Part shown: piece after piece, positions 25,090 through 33,622 of the stretch
Layout of the letters: the number at the start of each line of letters is the position of its first letter
How positions within the stretch are numbered: the stretch's first letter is position 1
Source of the DNA: Acuticoccus sp039189655
Lineage (GTDB): Bacteria > Pseudomonadota > Alphaproteobacteria > Rhizobiales > Amorphaceae
Length of the DNA stretch: 45,856 bases
Assembly: GCA_039189655.1 (NCBI GenBank)
Contig: JBCCYN010000014.1
Location: 1-45,856, forward strand
Reading direction: 5' to 3'
The notes under the pieces: generated by a model
Database searches by the model: none
Told to the model about the DNA's origin: nothing
The model's input: only the letters and a program-made list of their open reading frames with translations
Program-made: the position numbers and the translations under genes

Positions 25090-27416
25090 CAGGCGCGGGT
25101 GAGGAAGGAATCCAGGACGCGCTTGCGGCCAGCCTTGTCGAAGTCGACGGTGAGCTTGTTGCCTTCCACCGCCGCAACGTCCCCATTGCCGAACTTTTGG
25201 TGAAACACGCGGTCGCCCACATCATAGGCGCCGACGTGTTCGGAGACCGACTTTGCTACAAGCTCGCCCTCAATGAGGGTGGGCAGGATCCTCTCGCGCC
25301 GGGGAACGTCCTCGCGGCGGCGCTGGGCGCGTTCCCAGCCGGGCGTGTGATAGGATGAGGAAAAGGTCTCAACCTGGTCGAAACGCGAGCCACCGTGGCC
25401 GCCGAGCCCCCCATAGCCGACGTCCTCGCGGACCATCACGCTGTCTTCGGGCAACTCGTCTATGAATCGGGACGGCGCCGCAGATTGCCACATGCCGTGG
25501 ATACGGCGGTTGAGCGCAAACCACACATAGACTTCCTTGCGCGCCCGCGTGAGGCCCACATAGGCAAGGCGCCGCTCCTCCTCCAAACCGGAGTGCCCGT
25601 CCTCGTCGAGGGCGCGGGCAGAGGGGAAAAGCCCCTCTTCCCATCCCGGCAGAAACACCGCATCGAACTCCAACCCCTTTGCAGCGTGGAGGGTCATGAG
25701 GGTGATTGCCGCCCCCTCCACGGCCCCCTGGGCATCGGCCACGAGGCTGACGTGCTCCAAGAATCCCGGCAGCGAATCGAATTCATCCATGGAGCGCACC
25801 AGCTCCTTGAGATTTTCCAAGCGGCCGGGGGCATCGGCGGATCGGTCCGCCTTCAGCATGTCCGTATAGCCGGACTCTTCTAAAATGATCTCAGCCAGCT
25901 CGGTGTGGGGCATGGCGCCCAGCTGCTCACGCCAACGGTCGAACGCAGCCAGTAGCTGCATCAATCCCGTGCGTGCCTTGCCCTTCAATTCGTCGGTCGC
26001 CAGGAGATCGGCGGCCGCTTGCAGCATGGGCGTGCCTCGACCTCGCGCGGCCTCGGCAATGAGCCGGAGCGAAACCTGACCAATACCCCGAGCGGGCACG
26101 TTGACGATGCGCTCAAAGGCCAAGTCGTAGGCGGGCTGGGCGACACAGCGAAAATACGCCAGAGCGTCCCGGATCTCCTTACGCTCGTAAAACCGCGGGC
26201 CGCCCACCACCCGATAGGGCGTGCCGGTGGTGACGAAACGGTCCTCGAAGGCACGCATTTGCGCAGATGTGCGCACCAGGATCGCCATTTCATCCAGCGA
26301 AACGCCATTCTTCTGGAGGCTCTCCGCCTCTTCGTTTACGGCGCGCGCTTCCTCTTCGGAGTCCCAGGCCGACGCAACCGTCACCGGCTTGGCGTCGGGA
26401 TCCACGAGATCGGTGAAAAGCGTCTTGCCGAGCCGATCCTCGTTGTGACTGATGAGGTGGCTTGCGGCGGCCAGGATGGGGCTGGTGGAGCGATAATTTC
26501 TCTCGAGGCGCACCACCGTTGCGCCGGGAAAATCGCTTTCAAAGCGCAGGATATTGTCCACCTCCGCGCCGCGCCAGCCGTAGATGGACTGGTCGTCGTC
26601 ACCAACCACGCAAAGGTTTCGATTGTCCTGGGCAAGGAGGCGCAGCCAGAGATACTGGGCGACGTTCGTGTCCTGGTACTCGTCCACCAGCATGTAGCGG
26701 AACCGCCGCTGGTAGTCGGCCAGAATGTCGGGCGCGGAGCGGAATAGGCGGATCGGCTCCAACAAAAGATCGCCGAAATCAGCGGCGTTCAACGCCTTGA
26801 GCCGGTCGCGATAAAGCCGATAGACCGCAACGCCCTTGCCACCTGCAAACCAGTCACCTTCGCTCGCAGGCACCTCCTCGGGCGTCAGGCCACGGTTTTT
26901 CCACCCGTCGATGGCACCCAGGATTTGCCGCGCCGGCCATCGCTTTTCGTCGATGTTCTCGGCTGCGAGGACCTGTTTCGCGAGGCGGATCTGGTCGTCT
27001 GTGTCGAGGATGGTGAAATCCGGGTTGAGATCCACCAATTCAGCCTGCCGGCGAAGAATTCGGGTGCCAATGGAGTGGAAGGTTCCAAGCCAGGGCATGC
27101 CCTCCGCGTGGGGTCCTACAACGGCCGCAACACGCTCCTTCATCTCCCGCGCGGCTTTGTTGGTGAAGGTGACGGCTAGGATTTCCGATGGCCGCGCCCG
27201 GCCGAGGGCGAGAATGTGGGCAATGCGCGTCGTAAGGACCCGCGTCTTGCCCGTCCCCGCTCCGGCAAGCACCAGAACCGGTCCGTCAATGGCCTCAACG
27301 GCCCGTCGTTGTTCGGGATTGAGCGCCGACAAATAGTCCACCGTCGGCCGGGACGCCGCAGACGCCCGGGACGAAATCGACACCTTCTCAACCGTTTGCC
27401 GCGCCGCTTGACTCAT
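25089..27416 (-). CDS. uvrD: ATP-dependent DNA helicase UvrD/PcrA
   Basis: Superfamily 1A 3'-5' helicase for nucleotide excision and mismatch repair. 775 aa. Walker A AGAGTGKT (51-58), motif Ia TFTNKAAREMKERV, the DEYQDTN Walker B, motif III GDDDQSIYGWRGA, motif IV NYRS, motif V TLMTLHAAKGLEFDAVFLPGWEEGLFP and motif VI EEERRLAYVGLTRA. The C-terminal Tudor-like RNA-polymerase-binding domain is present (YDVGDRVFHQKFGNGDV). ATG 27416 chosen; an in-frame GTG at 27437 adds 7 residues. Confidence 0.95.
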   Translation of the reverse strand: MSQAARQTVEKVSISSRASAASRPTVDYLSALNPEQRRAVEAIDGPVLVLAGAGTGKTRVLTTRIAHILALGRARPSEILAVTFTNKAAREMKERVAAVVGPHAEGMPWLGTFHSIGTRILRRQAELVDLNPDFTILDTDDQIRLAKQVLAAENIDEKRWPARQILGAIDGWKNRGLTPEEVPASEGDWFAGGKGVAVYRLYRDRLKALNAADFGDLLLEPIRLFRSAPDILADYQRRFRYMLVDEYQDTNVAQYLWLRLLAQDNRNLCVVGDDDQSIYGWRGAEVDNILRFESDFPGATVVRLERNYRSTSPILAAASHLISHNEDRLGKTLFTDLVDPDAKPVTVASAWDSEEEARAVNEEAESLQKNGVSLDEMAILVRTSAQMRAFEDRFVTTGTPYRVVGGPRFYERKEIRDALAYFRCVAQPAYDLAFERIVNVPARGIGQVSLRLIAEAARGRGTPMLQAAADLLATDELKGKARTGLMQLLAAFDRWREQLGAMPHTELAEIILEESGYTDMLKADRSADAPGRLENLKELVRSMDEFDSLPGFLEHVSLVADAQGAVEGAAITLMTLHAAKGLEFDAVFLPGWEEGLFPSARALDEDGHSGLEEERRLAYVGLTRARKEVYVWFALNRRIHGMWQSAAPSRFIDELPEDSVMVREDVGYGGLGGHGGSRFDQVETFSSSYHTPGWERAQRRREDVPRRERILPTLIEGELVAKSVSEHVGAYDVGDRVFHQKFGNGDVAAVEGNKLTVDFDKAGRKRVLDSFLTRA

Positions 27417-27508
27417 CACACCGACCCGATTCGACACCCCACCATACTAGAACAGATGCGCAACGTCTGCACGACGCTTGTCAACCGCATCCCCCTCGTC
27501 CACGGCAA

Positions 27509-27988
27509 TTATGTCCCAGGAGCCCGGTCGCCACGCGACAGTCTTTCCCGGTGGACCTCAGGAAGCAGAGCATCCAGTTCCGCAAAGAGCGGGATTCGCT
27601 CGTCCGGCGGAACCCAAAAGAGTTCTAGGGTGATTGGTCCATCGCCCCCATCGGGGGTCTCTTCCACGGTGCGCCATACGCGGTCAATTTCCGCATCAAT
27701 TGCGACGTGGAAAAAATGGCGGGTGTGGAGGTGGGCTAACTCATCTCGCTCGTAAGTCTAGACTCTTTCTCCGAGATATCGGAGCGCGCCCATGGCGATG
27801 CGCAGGCCGGTTTCCTCGAAAAACTCTCTGATCGCCGCCTGCTCCAAAGTCTCGCCAGGCTGCACGGTGCCGCCGGGGGGTTGGTGTCCCACTTCGGGGA
27901 AGTCGGGTTCGCGAAAGACGAGGAGATGGTCCGCGCAAGTGGCGTAGATGACCACTTTCGTTCGGGCGCGGACCGGCTTGCGTTTCAT
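27509..27988 (-). pseudogene. NUDIX hydrolase gene interrupted by an in-frame amber codon
   Basis: Frame starting ATG 27988 encodes a NUDIX domain with the full box GGTVQPGETLEQAAIREFFEETGL (G-x5-E-x7-REUxEExGU), then meets TAG at 27758-27760 after 76 codons. The same frame continues 82 more codons to TAA at 27509 and encodes the expected C-terminal half of the family (HLHTRHFFHVAIDAEIDRVW, GPITLELFWVPPDE, LFAELDALLP). The intact product would be about 159 aa. No frameshift is needed: only one codon is wrong. So this is a recent nonsense mutation, a sequence error, or (less likely) readthrough. Lies between uvrD and the deacetylase-like gene on the same strand. Confidence 0.8.
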
Positions 27989-28056
27989 CTTTGGAAAGAT
28001 CCTGCGTTAACAACTAGTTCGGCGCCTACCATCATGGGGCAGACTGGACTGCCGGC

Positions 28057-28962
28057 TCACGCGGCCGGGCGAGCAACAAGATTTTCGCGGGCACTCAGGT
28101 GTAGCAAAGCGTGTCGTCGCGCAAGTGCATCCACATCGTCGGCATACCCACCGCCGAGAACCCCGGCGAGGGGGAGCCCGCGCCGGCGGACCGCGTCAAT
28201 GACCCGGCGATCGCGTTCGGCAAGTCCGCGGTCGGTGAGACTGAGCCGACCAAGACGATCGTCACGGTGGGGATCGACGCCAGCGTTGTAAAAGACAATG
28301 TCCGCCGGGATGGCGAGTGCTCGCTCAAGGGTCTCGTCGAGCCGCGCCAGATAGTCATCGTCCTCCACGCCGTCGGCAAGGGCCACATCGATGGTCGACG
28401 CCGCCTTTCGAGCCGGATAGTTGGAGGACGCATGCATCGACACGGTCGCCACGGTGGGATCGCCATCGAAAATGAAGGCGGTGCCGTCGCCCTGGTGCAC
28501 GTCGCAGTCGAAGACGAGGGCACGCCTGATCGCGCCGTCGGCTTGGAGAACCCGGATCGCAACCGCGACGTCGTTGAACACGCAAAATCCGGCGCCCTGC
28601 TCCGCCCTTGCGTGGTGACTGCCGCCGGCCGTGTTGCATGAAATCCCCCACTCCAAGGCAAGCCGAGCAGTCAAGGTCGTCCCAGCGCACGCAGTCCTTG
28701 CCCGGAGTGCGACCCGGTCGGTCATGGGAAACCCGATCTCGCGAACCACCTTTTCCGGCACCGCAGCCGAGAGAACCTGGTCCACATAGGCTTGGTCGTG
28801 GGCGAGCGCGATCCACGAGGCTGGCGCAGGGGATGGCTCGTGGAAGGGTGCAAAACCCATTTCCGTGAGGACTCGCGCGACCGCCCCGAATTTTTGCATC
28901 GGAAAGCGATGCCCGGGCGGCAGCGGCGCCTGATAATTCGGATTGTGGACGACTGGAAGCAA
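28057..28962 (-). CDS. Histone-deacetylase-family amidohydrolase (acetoin utilization/acetylpolyamine type)
   Basis: Zinc-dependent deacetylase-fold hydrolase, about 301 aa. Motifs: GHRFPMQKF near the N-terminus, the tandem active-site His in GGSHHARAEQGAGFCVFNDVA, zinc ligands in VFDCDVHQGDGT and in NAGVDPHRDDRLG, and C-terminal GVLGGGY. Bacterial members deacetylate small amides such as acetylpolyamines, or unknown substrates. Start placed at TTG 28962 with GGAG 7 nt upstream, giving MLPVVHNPNYQAPLPPGH, which fits the family; an in-frame GTG at 28983 is the alternative. Confidence 0.9.
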   Translation of the reverse strand: MLPVVHNPNYQAPLPPGHRFPMQKFGAVARVLTEMGFAPFHEPSPAPASWIALAHDQAYVDQVLSAAVPEKVVREIGFPMTDRVALRARTACAGTTLTARLALEWGISCNTAGGSHHARAEQGAGFCVFNDVAVAIRVLQADGAIRRALVFDCDVHQGDGTAFIFDGDPTVATVSMHASSNYPARKAASTIDVALADGVEDDDYLARLDETLERALAIPADIVFYNAGVDPHRDDRLGRLSLTDRGLAERDRRVIDAVRRRGLPLAGVLGGGYADDVDALARRHALLHLSARENLVARPAA

Positions 28963-29221
28963 CAAACCTCTCCGACGGAGCACAGATATTTTTGGCGCGG
29001 CCGGGCTTTACCTGAGTGGCCACCTGAGCGCCGCAGTCACGCTACGCCTGGCCGTCTCGCGGCGGCACTGCAACGCGCGTCACTTTATCGATTTGGTTCG
29101 AGCGTGGTCCCAGACCTCAAGCGCGTCAAACTTCACACGCGTTCCATTGCCCCAACGGGCTCCAGCCGTTCCATCGACGTGTGGGGTGCATTAAGTACGA
29201 CACGAAGCCAAGGGAGCCGCC

Positions 29222-30415
29222 ATGCCGGACAAAACCGCACCGCTCAAGGGGATTCGCGTCGTAGAGATGAGCCACATGATTATGGGCCCCTCATGCGGCA
29301 TGTTCCTGGGACTACTCGGCGCCGAAGTGATCAAAGTGGAGCCGCCTCAGGGTGATAAGACGCGGGACCTGACGGGCATGGGGCGGGCCTTTTTTCCCAC
29401 GTTCAACCGCACCAAGCGATCCGTCGTCCTCGATCTCAAGGCCGACGCGGGACGTGCCGCGCTCGAAAAACTTCTCGAGACGGCCGACGTGTTCGTGGAG
29501 AATTTTCGCGATGAATCCCTTGCAAAAATGGGGCTTTCGCCCGACGCGCTGCGCGAACGCCATCCCGAGCTGATCATCGCCTCCTGCAAAGGCTTCCTCC
29601 ACGGCCCCTACCAAGACCGCACCGCCATGGACGAAGTGGTGCAGATGATGACAGGCATGGCCTACATGACCGGTCCGCTGGGCCGTCCGCTGCGCATCGG
29701 CTCGTCCACCAATGACATCATGGCCGGCCTCTTTGGTGCGCTTTCCGTGCTCGCGGCGCTGTTTGAGCGCCAACAGGGCGAGGGCGGCGGTCAGACCATC
29801 AGGATCGGGCTCTTCGAGAACTGTCTCCTCCTCGTGGCCCAGCACATGGTTCAGTACGAAATCGAGGGGGTGGAAGCGCCGCCGATGCCGAACCGCACCT
29901 TCTCCTGGCCGGTGTACGACATTTTCGAAACGAAGGGCGAACGGCAGATTTTTGTCGGCTCCGTCACCGAGGGGCAGTGGGTCATCCTATGCAACATCCT
30001 CGGCCTGCCCGAATTCATCGAAGACCCCAACCTCAAGACCCGCCTCCAGCAGATCGAAGCGCGCCCCAGAACGCTACCGGTTATCGCCAAGGCCATTCAC
30101 GACCACGACTTCGACGAACTGGTGAAAGCATTTGAGAAGGGTGGGATCCCCTTTGCGCCCATCATGCGGCCTGCGGAAATGTACGACGATCCCCACGTCA
30201 ATCGCCCCGGCGGGCTCAGTGAGTCCGCATATGACGAGAAAAAATCGTTCCGATGCCCCACCCTGCCGGTGGAGGTGGACGGCGTGCCCCTGGGTGTGAC
30301 CACAGTGGACGTGCCGAACAAGGGTGCGGACACGGAGGCCGTGCTCTCCGACCTTGGTCTTGGGGCAGAAGAAATCGCCGCGGCGCGTGGTACGCACGAA
30401 ATCAAAGCTGCCTAG
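29222..30415 (+). CDS. Family III CoA-transferase (CaiB/BaiF)
   Basis: 397 aa. Family III signatures: MGPSCGMFLGLLGAEVIKVEPPQGDKTRDLTGMG, VVLDLKADAGRAALEKLLETADVFVENFRDESLAKMGLS, and the active-site region AMDEVVQMMTGMAYMTGP, with the Asp after TAM as likely nucleophile. GGGAG precedes the ATG. The HMG-CoA-lyase-like gene starts 1 nt after this stop, so the pair is one operon; this suggests activation of a 3-hydroxy-3-methyl diacid or citramalate-like acid to its CoA ester before cleavage. Substrate inferred from context only. Only distantly like the CoA-transferase at 12.4 kb. Confidence 0.92.
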   Translation: MPDKTAPLKGIRVVEMSHMIMGPSCGMFLGLLGAEVIKVEPPQGDKTRDLTGMGRAFFPTFNRTKRSVVLDLKADAGRAALEKLLETADVFVENFRDESLAKMGLSPDALRERHPELIIASCKGFLHGPYQDRTAMDEVVQMMTGMAYMTGPLGRPLRIGSSTNDIMAGLFGALSVLAALFERQQGEGGGQTIRIGLFENCLLLVAQHMVQYEIEGVEAPPMPNRTFSWPVYDIFETKGERQIFVGSVTEGQWVILCNILGLPEFIEDPNLKTRLQQIEARPRTLPVIAKAIHDHDFDELVKAFEKGGIPFAPIMRPAEMYDDPHVNRPGGLSESAYDEKKSFRCPTLPVEVDGVPLGVTTVDVPNKGADTEAVLSDLGLGAEEIAAARGTHEIKAA

Positions 30416-30416
30416 G

Positions 30417-31352
30417 GTGAGCGAACTTTATCCAGCCGGTGAGATCACACTGCGGGAAGTCGGCCTGCGCGACGGCCTGCAACTCGTGAAGACGTTTCCG
30501 TCCACCGACGCCAAGCGGGAGTGGATCCGTAAAGAGTACGGCGCGGGCGTGAGGCACTTTGAAGTGGGCTCGTTCCTGCCGCCGGCGCGCTTTCCCCAAT
30601 TTGCCGACATCCGCGATTTGTTGAGCGACGTCGCAGCACTCGATGGTGCCCACTCCTCCGCGCTCACCCTCAACGAACGCGGTATCAACGATGCCCTCGC
30701 CTCGCCCGTCGACGAACTTGTCTGTGTGGTGTCGGCCAGCGAGGAGCACAGTCTCGCAAACGCCCGCCGCACCCGCGAAGAAGCCGTTGCGCTCGTGGCG
30801 AGGGCAGTGGAGCTTGCCCGCCAATCTGCGAGGCGACCAAAGGTCTATGCGGGCGTGTCGGTGGCGTTCGGCTGCACCATCGCCGGCGAAGTGCCCCAAG
30901 CGGAGGTGATGCGCATTGCCGAAGCGTGCCTCGACGCGGGCGCCGATCACATCGGGCTTGCCGACACGGTGGGCTTTGCCGGACCCGCCCAGGTGGGCCG
31001 ATATGCGCAAGACATCCGTCGTCTCGTTGGCGATGCGGCGTTTGGGATTCACCTTCACGACACGCGCGGCATGGCGATCGCCAACGCGGCCGCCGCCCTA
31101 GATGCTGGCGCGCGCATCCTCGACGGATCACTCGGCGGGTTAGGTGGCTGTCCCTTCGCTCCCGGTGCATCCGGCAACATCGTCTTTGAGGACCTGGTAT
31201 TCCTCTGCGAGACTAAAGGTTTTGCGACCGGGATCGATGTAGAAAAACTCGCTGCGGTCCGAGAAATCTTGGAACGAGAGATGCCCTCCGAGCCGCTCTA
31301 CGGCATGGTTGCCAAGTCCGGCCCACCGCCCGGTATCGCCTGGCGCGCCTGA
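30417..31352 (+). CDS. Hydroxymethylglutaryl-CoA lyase-like enzyme
   Basis: 311 aa TIM-barrel lyase of the HMGL-like family, which cleaves HMG-CoA to acetyl-CoA and acetoacetate or related substrates such as citramalyl-CoA. Motifs: ITLREVGLRDGLQLVK (metal Asp and catalytic Arg), FEVGSFLPP, GCTIAGEVP, DTVGFAGPAQVGRY, HLHDTRGMAIANAAAALDAG (metal His pair) and the catalytic Cys loop GGLGGCPFAPGASGN. GTG start at 30417, one base after the CoA-transferase stop; translational coupling likely. No acyl-CoA dehydrogenase or carboxylase of leucine degradation is adjacent. Confidence 0.9.
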   Translation: MSELYPAGEITLREVGLRDGLQLVKTFPSTDAKREWIRKEYGAGVRHFEVGSFLPPARFPQFADIRDLLSDVAALDGAHSSALTLNERGINDALASPVDELVCVVSASEEHSLANARRTREEAVALVARAVELARQSARRPKVYAGVSVAFGCTIAGEVPQAEVMRIAEACLDAGADHIGLADTVGFAGPAQVGRYAQDIRRLVGDAAFGIHLHDTRGMAIANAAAALDAGARILDGSLGGLGGCPFAPGASGNIVFEDLVFLCETKGFATGIDVEKLAAVREILEREMPSEPLYGMVAKSGPPPGIAWRA

Positions 31353-31601
31353 CGCCGAGAATTCGCCGCCAAATGGGGTTCGCAACGAAGGCGGACTGTT
31401 TTCGGCAGTGCTTCTTCCATCGCGTTGGAAGCGCGAGCCCAGACCGGGCAGCACCAATCCACTGGCGCTTGGCCCTCGTTTCTTTGGTCCGGATCGGCAC
31501 CCGATCAGTAGAGGTCGCAGACCTGATGGATTTAGGGTGGCGGTTCGAACCTAACCGTCGCCGCGAATATGGGGAACTCTGGTCGCGTCGTTGGGCGGTG
31601 G

Positions 31602-32108
31602 TCAGGCAGCGCGGCGGCGTCCTGCGAGCTTTGAGAAGTAACGCACGCGCATGCGGCCCAAAAGCGAGAACCGGTCGATGAAGAGTTTTCCGTCCAGGTG
31701 ATCGAGTTCATGCTGGACGCACACCGCCGGCATCCCGGACAGCTCCTCTTCGAACGAGGACCCGAGCATGTCCTGGGCGCTCACCTTGATCTTCGTGGCG
31801 CGCATGACGCTGCCAACTATGCCCGGCACAGAGAGGCAGCTCTCCTGGACGAACCCCCAAAGGGATTTTTCCAAGATCGTTGGATTGATGAGAACGAGGG
31901 GGTCGTCGTCGAGCTCCTTCGGATTGATGATCATCACCCGCAAAAGCTTACCCAGTTGGGGGGCCGAAAGACCGATGGCGTTGTGAGCTTCCATCGTATC
32001 GGCAAGATCATCCACCAGCCCCTCAAGGTCAGCCGCGAACTCGGTGACCGGTGCGGCGCTCTGGTGCAGAATCGGGTCGGGGTACTCTAGAATCTCACGA
32101 AGAGCCAT
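31602..32108 (-). CDS. def: Peptide deformylase (variant motif II), last gene of the puc operon
   Basis: Removes the N-formyl group from nascent proteins. 168 aa. Motif I GLSAPQLG (46-53; usually AAPQ), motif II ESCLS (89-93; usually EGCLS) with metal ligand Cys91, motif III QHELDHLDG with His133, Glu134 and His137. All metal and catalytic residues are present, but motifs I and II deviate. ATG 32108 lies inside the end of pucC (14-bp overlap) and the bases before it hold no purine-rich ribosome site, so translation probably depends on pucC translation. Whether it is the only deformylase of the genome cannot be seen here; fmt is not adjacent. Confidence 0.92.
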   Translation of the reverse strand: MALREILEYPDPILHQSAAPVTEFAADLEGLVDDLADTMEAHNAIGLSAPQLGKLLRVMIINPKELDDDPLVLINPTILEKSLWGFVQESCLSVPGIVGSVMRATKIKVSAQDMLGSSFEEELSGMPAVCVQHELDHLDGKLFIDRFSLLGRMRVRYFSKLAGRRRAA

Positions 32109-33576
32109 GGGGAGTCTGTACGCCGAGCCGGGGTTGCGCTGCCGCTGCCTGGCCGGCACCGGCGATCTCTTTGCCCGTCCGCCCAATACGCCCGCCGATG
32201 AGAGGAACGATGGCAAGGATAGTTACCAGCAGCAGGACGATTTCTAGCCCATAAACGGTGAGATATCCGCTTGCTCCGGCCGGAAGTCCCGGCGGGCTGC
32301 CCACGACGCCGGTCAAAGCATCGACCAAATCGCGCAGCACGCCGCCAAGGGCCATGGCACCGCCGGCGGCCGTCGCTTGCACAGCGCCCCACGCGCCAAG
32401 GGCAAGACCCGCCTGCTCCTTGGGTGCCTGGTTCATGGTCGCGGTGAGGGTGGCATGGCCAAATAGAGCTGCACCGAACCCGAGCATGAAGTTGGCGAGA
32501 AGGAACGCAATGTCCACCTTGAAGGGCGCTGCGATGATCACGAGCAGCAGCGCTGGGATCCCTAAAATCGCCGCCAGATTCGCCATGCGGAACGGATTGT
32601 CCTGCGGTTTCAGGGCGTAGGAGCCAAAGAGGAGACCGAAGAGACTGCCGAGGGCAAGAAGGGCCGTTAGTTTCGTCGTACTGGCAACGCTCCAGTCCAG
32701 GACCTGTCCGCCGTAGGGCTCGATGAGCACGTCCGACATGGCGAAAGCCATCGTACCGATACCCACAATGGCGAGCCGCCGCACGGCCTGGGAGCCCTTG
32801 CAAAAGTGCGCCCACGCCTCGCGGAACGACGGATCGTCGGCGGCAGCGCTCGGTTTGCGGCGCCGGTCGCGCGCCTCCTGCTTCCAAACGGCGACGCAGT
32901 TGAGCACAAGACAGACCACCGCAACGCCTTGGATCAAGCGGATGAGTTTTGGCGCTGAGAAGTCGGAAAGGAGGGCACCGAACACGAGGGCACTCGCCAT
33001 CATGCCGATGAGCAACGTCACATACATCAGCCCGACGACCCGGGCGCGCGATTCGGGAGGTGTGAGGTCTGTGGCAAGGGCAAGACCGGCGGTCTGGACA
33101 ATGTGCGCCCCCGCGCCGGCGAGGAGGAAGGCCGCCGCCGCGGCACTATAGCCAAGAAGGACCGGGGCGTTGTCTGCCTCCCCACGCCCTGCGAGGACCA
33201 AAAGCGCGAAGGGCATAATGGCAAAGCCGCCGAACTGAAGGAGCGTGCCTTTCCAAATGAACGGAACGCGGCGCCATCCGAGTTCACAGCGGTGGGTGTC
33301 GGATCGATGGCCGATGAGTGTCCGGAACGGTGCGAAAAGGAGGGGGAGCGCCACCATCACACCCACCACCGTGGCCGGGAGGCCCAGTTCCACGATCATC
33401 ACGCGGTTCAAGGTGCCCACCAGGAGAACGAGGGTGATTCCCACCGACAACTGGAACAGCGAAAGACGCAGTAGCCGCGCCGCCGAAAGGTCCGGCGAGG
33501 TCACATCCGCAAAGGGCATGTAGCGGGGGCCAAGTGAGGCGTAGTAGCCGGCGATACGCGCTCTAAGCTGTCTCAT
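32095..33576 (-). CDS. pucC: PucC/LhaA family light-harvesting assembly protein (BCD/MFS transporter)
   Basis: 493 aa, about 12 membrane segments, of the BCD family of MFS-like proteins required for LH2/LH1 assembly, probably guiding bacteriochlorophyll to the apoproteins. Family-specific features: RLSLFQLSVGITLVLLVGTLNRVMIVELG, the loop HRSDTHRCELGWRRVPFIWKGTLLQFGG, GAGAHIVQTAGLALATDLTPPESRARVVGLMY and FGHATLTATMNQAP. ATG 33576 follows GGAAGG closely; upstream in-frame starts add a poor leader. Downstream of pucBA and the repeat protein, overlapping def. Confidence 0.93.
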   Translation of the reverse strand: MRQLRARIAGYYASLGPRYMPFADVTSPDLSAARLLRLSLFQLSVGITLVLLVGTLNRVMIVELGLPATVVGVMVALPLLFAPFRTLIGHRSDTHRCELGWRRVPFIWKGTLLQFGGFAIMPFALLVLAGRGEADNAPVLLGYSAAAAAFLLAGAGAHIVQTAGLALATDLTPPESRARVVGLMYVTLLIGMMASALVFGALLSDFSAPKLIRLIQGVAVVCLVLNCVAVWKQEARDRRRKPSAAADDPSFREAWAHFCKGSQAVRRLAIVGIGTMAFAMSDVLIEPYGGQVLDWSVASTTKLTALLALGSLFGLLFGSYALKPQDNPFRMANLAAILGIPALLLVIIAAPFKVDIAFLLANFMLGFGAALFGHATLTATMNQAPKEQAGLALGAWGAVQATAAGGAMALGGVLRDLVDALTGVVGSPPGLPAGASGYLTVYGLEIVLLLVTILAIVPLIGGRIGRTGKEIAGAGQAAAAQPRLGVQTPHGSS

Positions 33577-33622
33577 GCCTTCCACCGCATGTGTGCCGCG
33601 CGCCGCACGCGCGGCCGGTTGA

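Noticed and set aside
31542..31551. GGTTCGAACC resembling a tRNA T-loop in the gap before def
   Set aside because: The flanking bases do not form a T-stem on either strand, and no acceptor or anticodon arm fits.
31373..31681. 102-codon plus-strand frame after the HMGL-like gene
   Set aside because: Arg-rich, no ribosome site, runs into def antisense; unlikely to be a gene.
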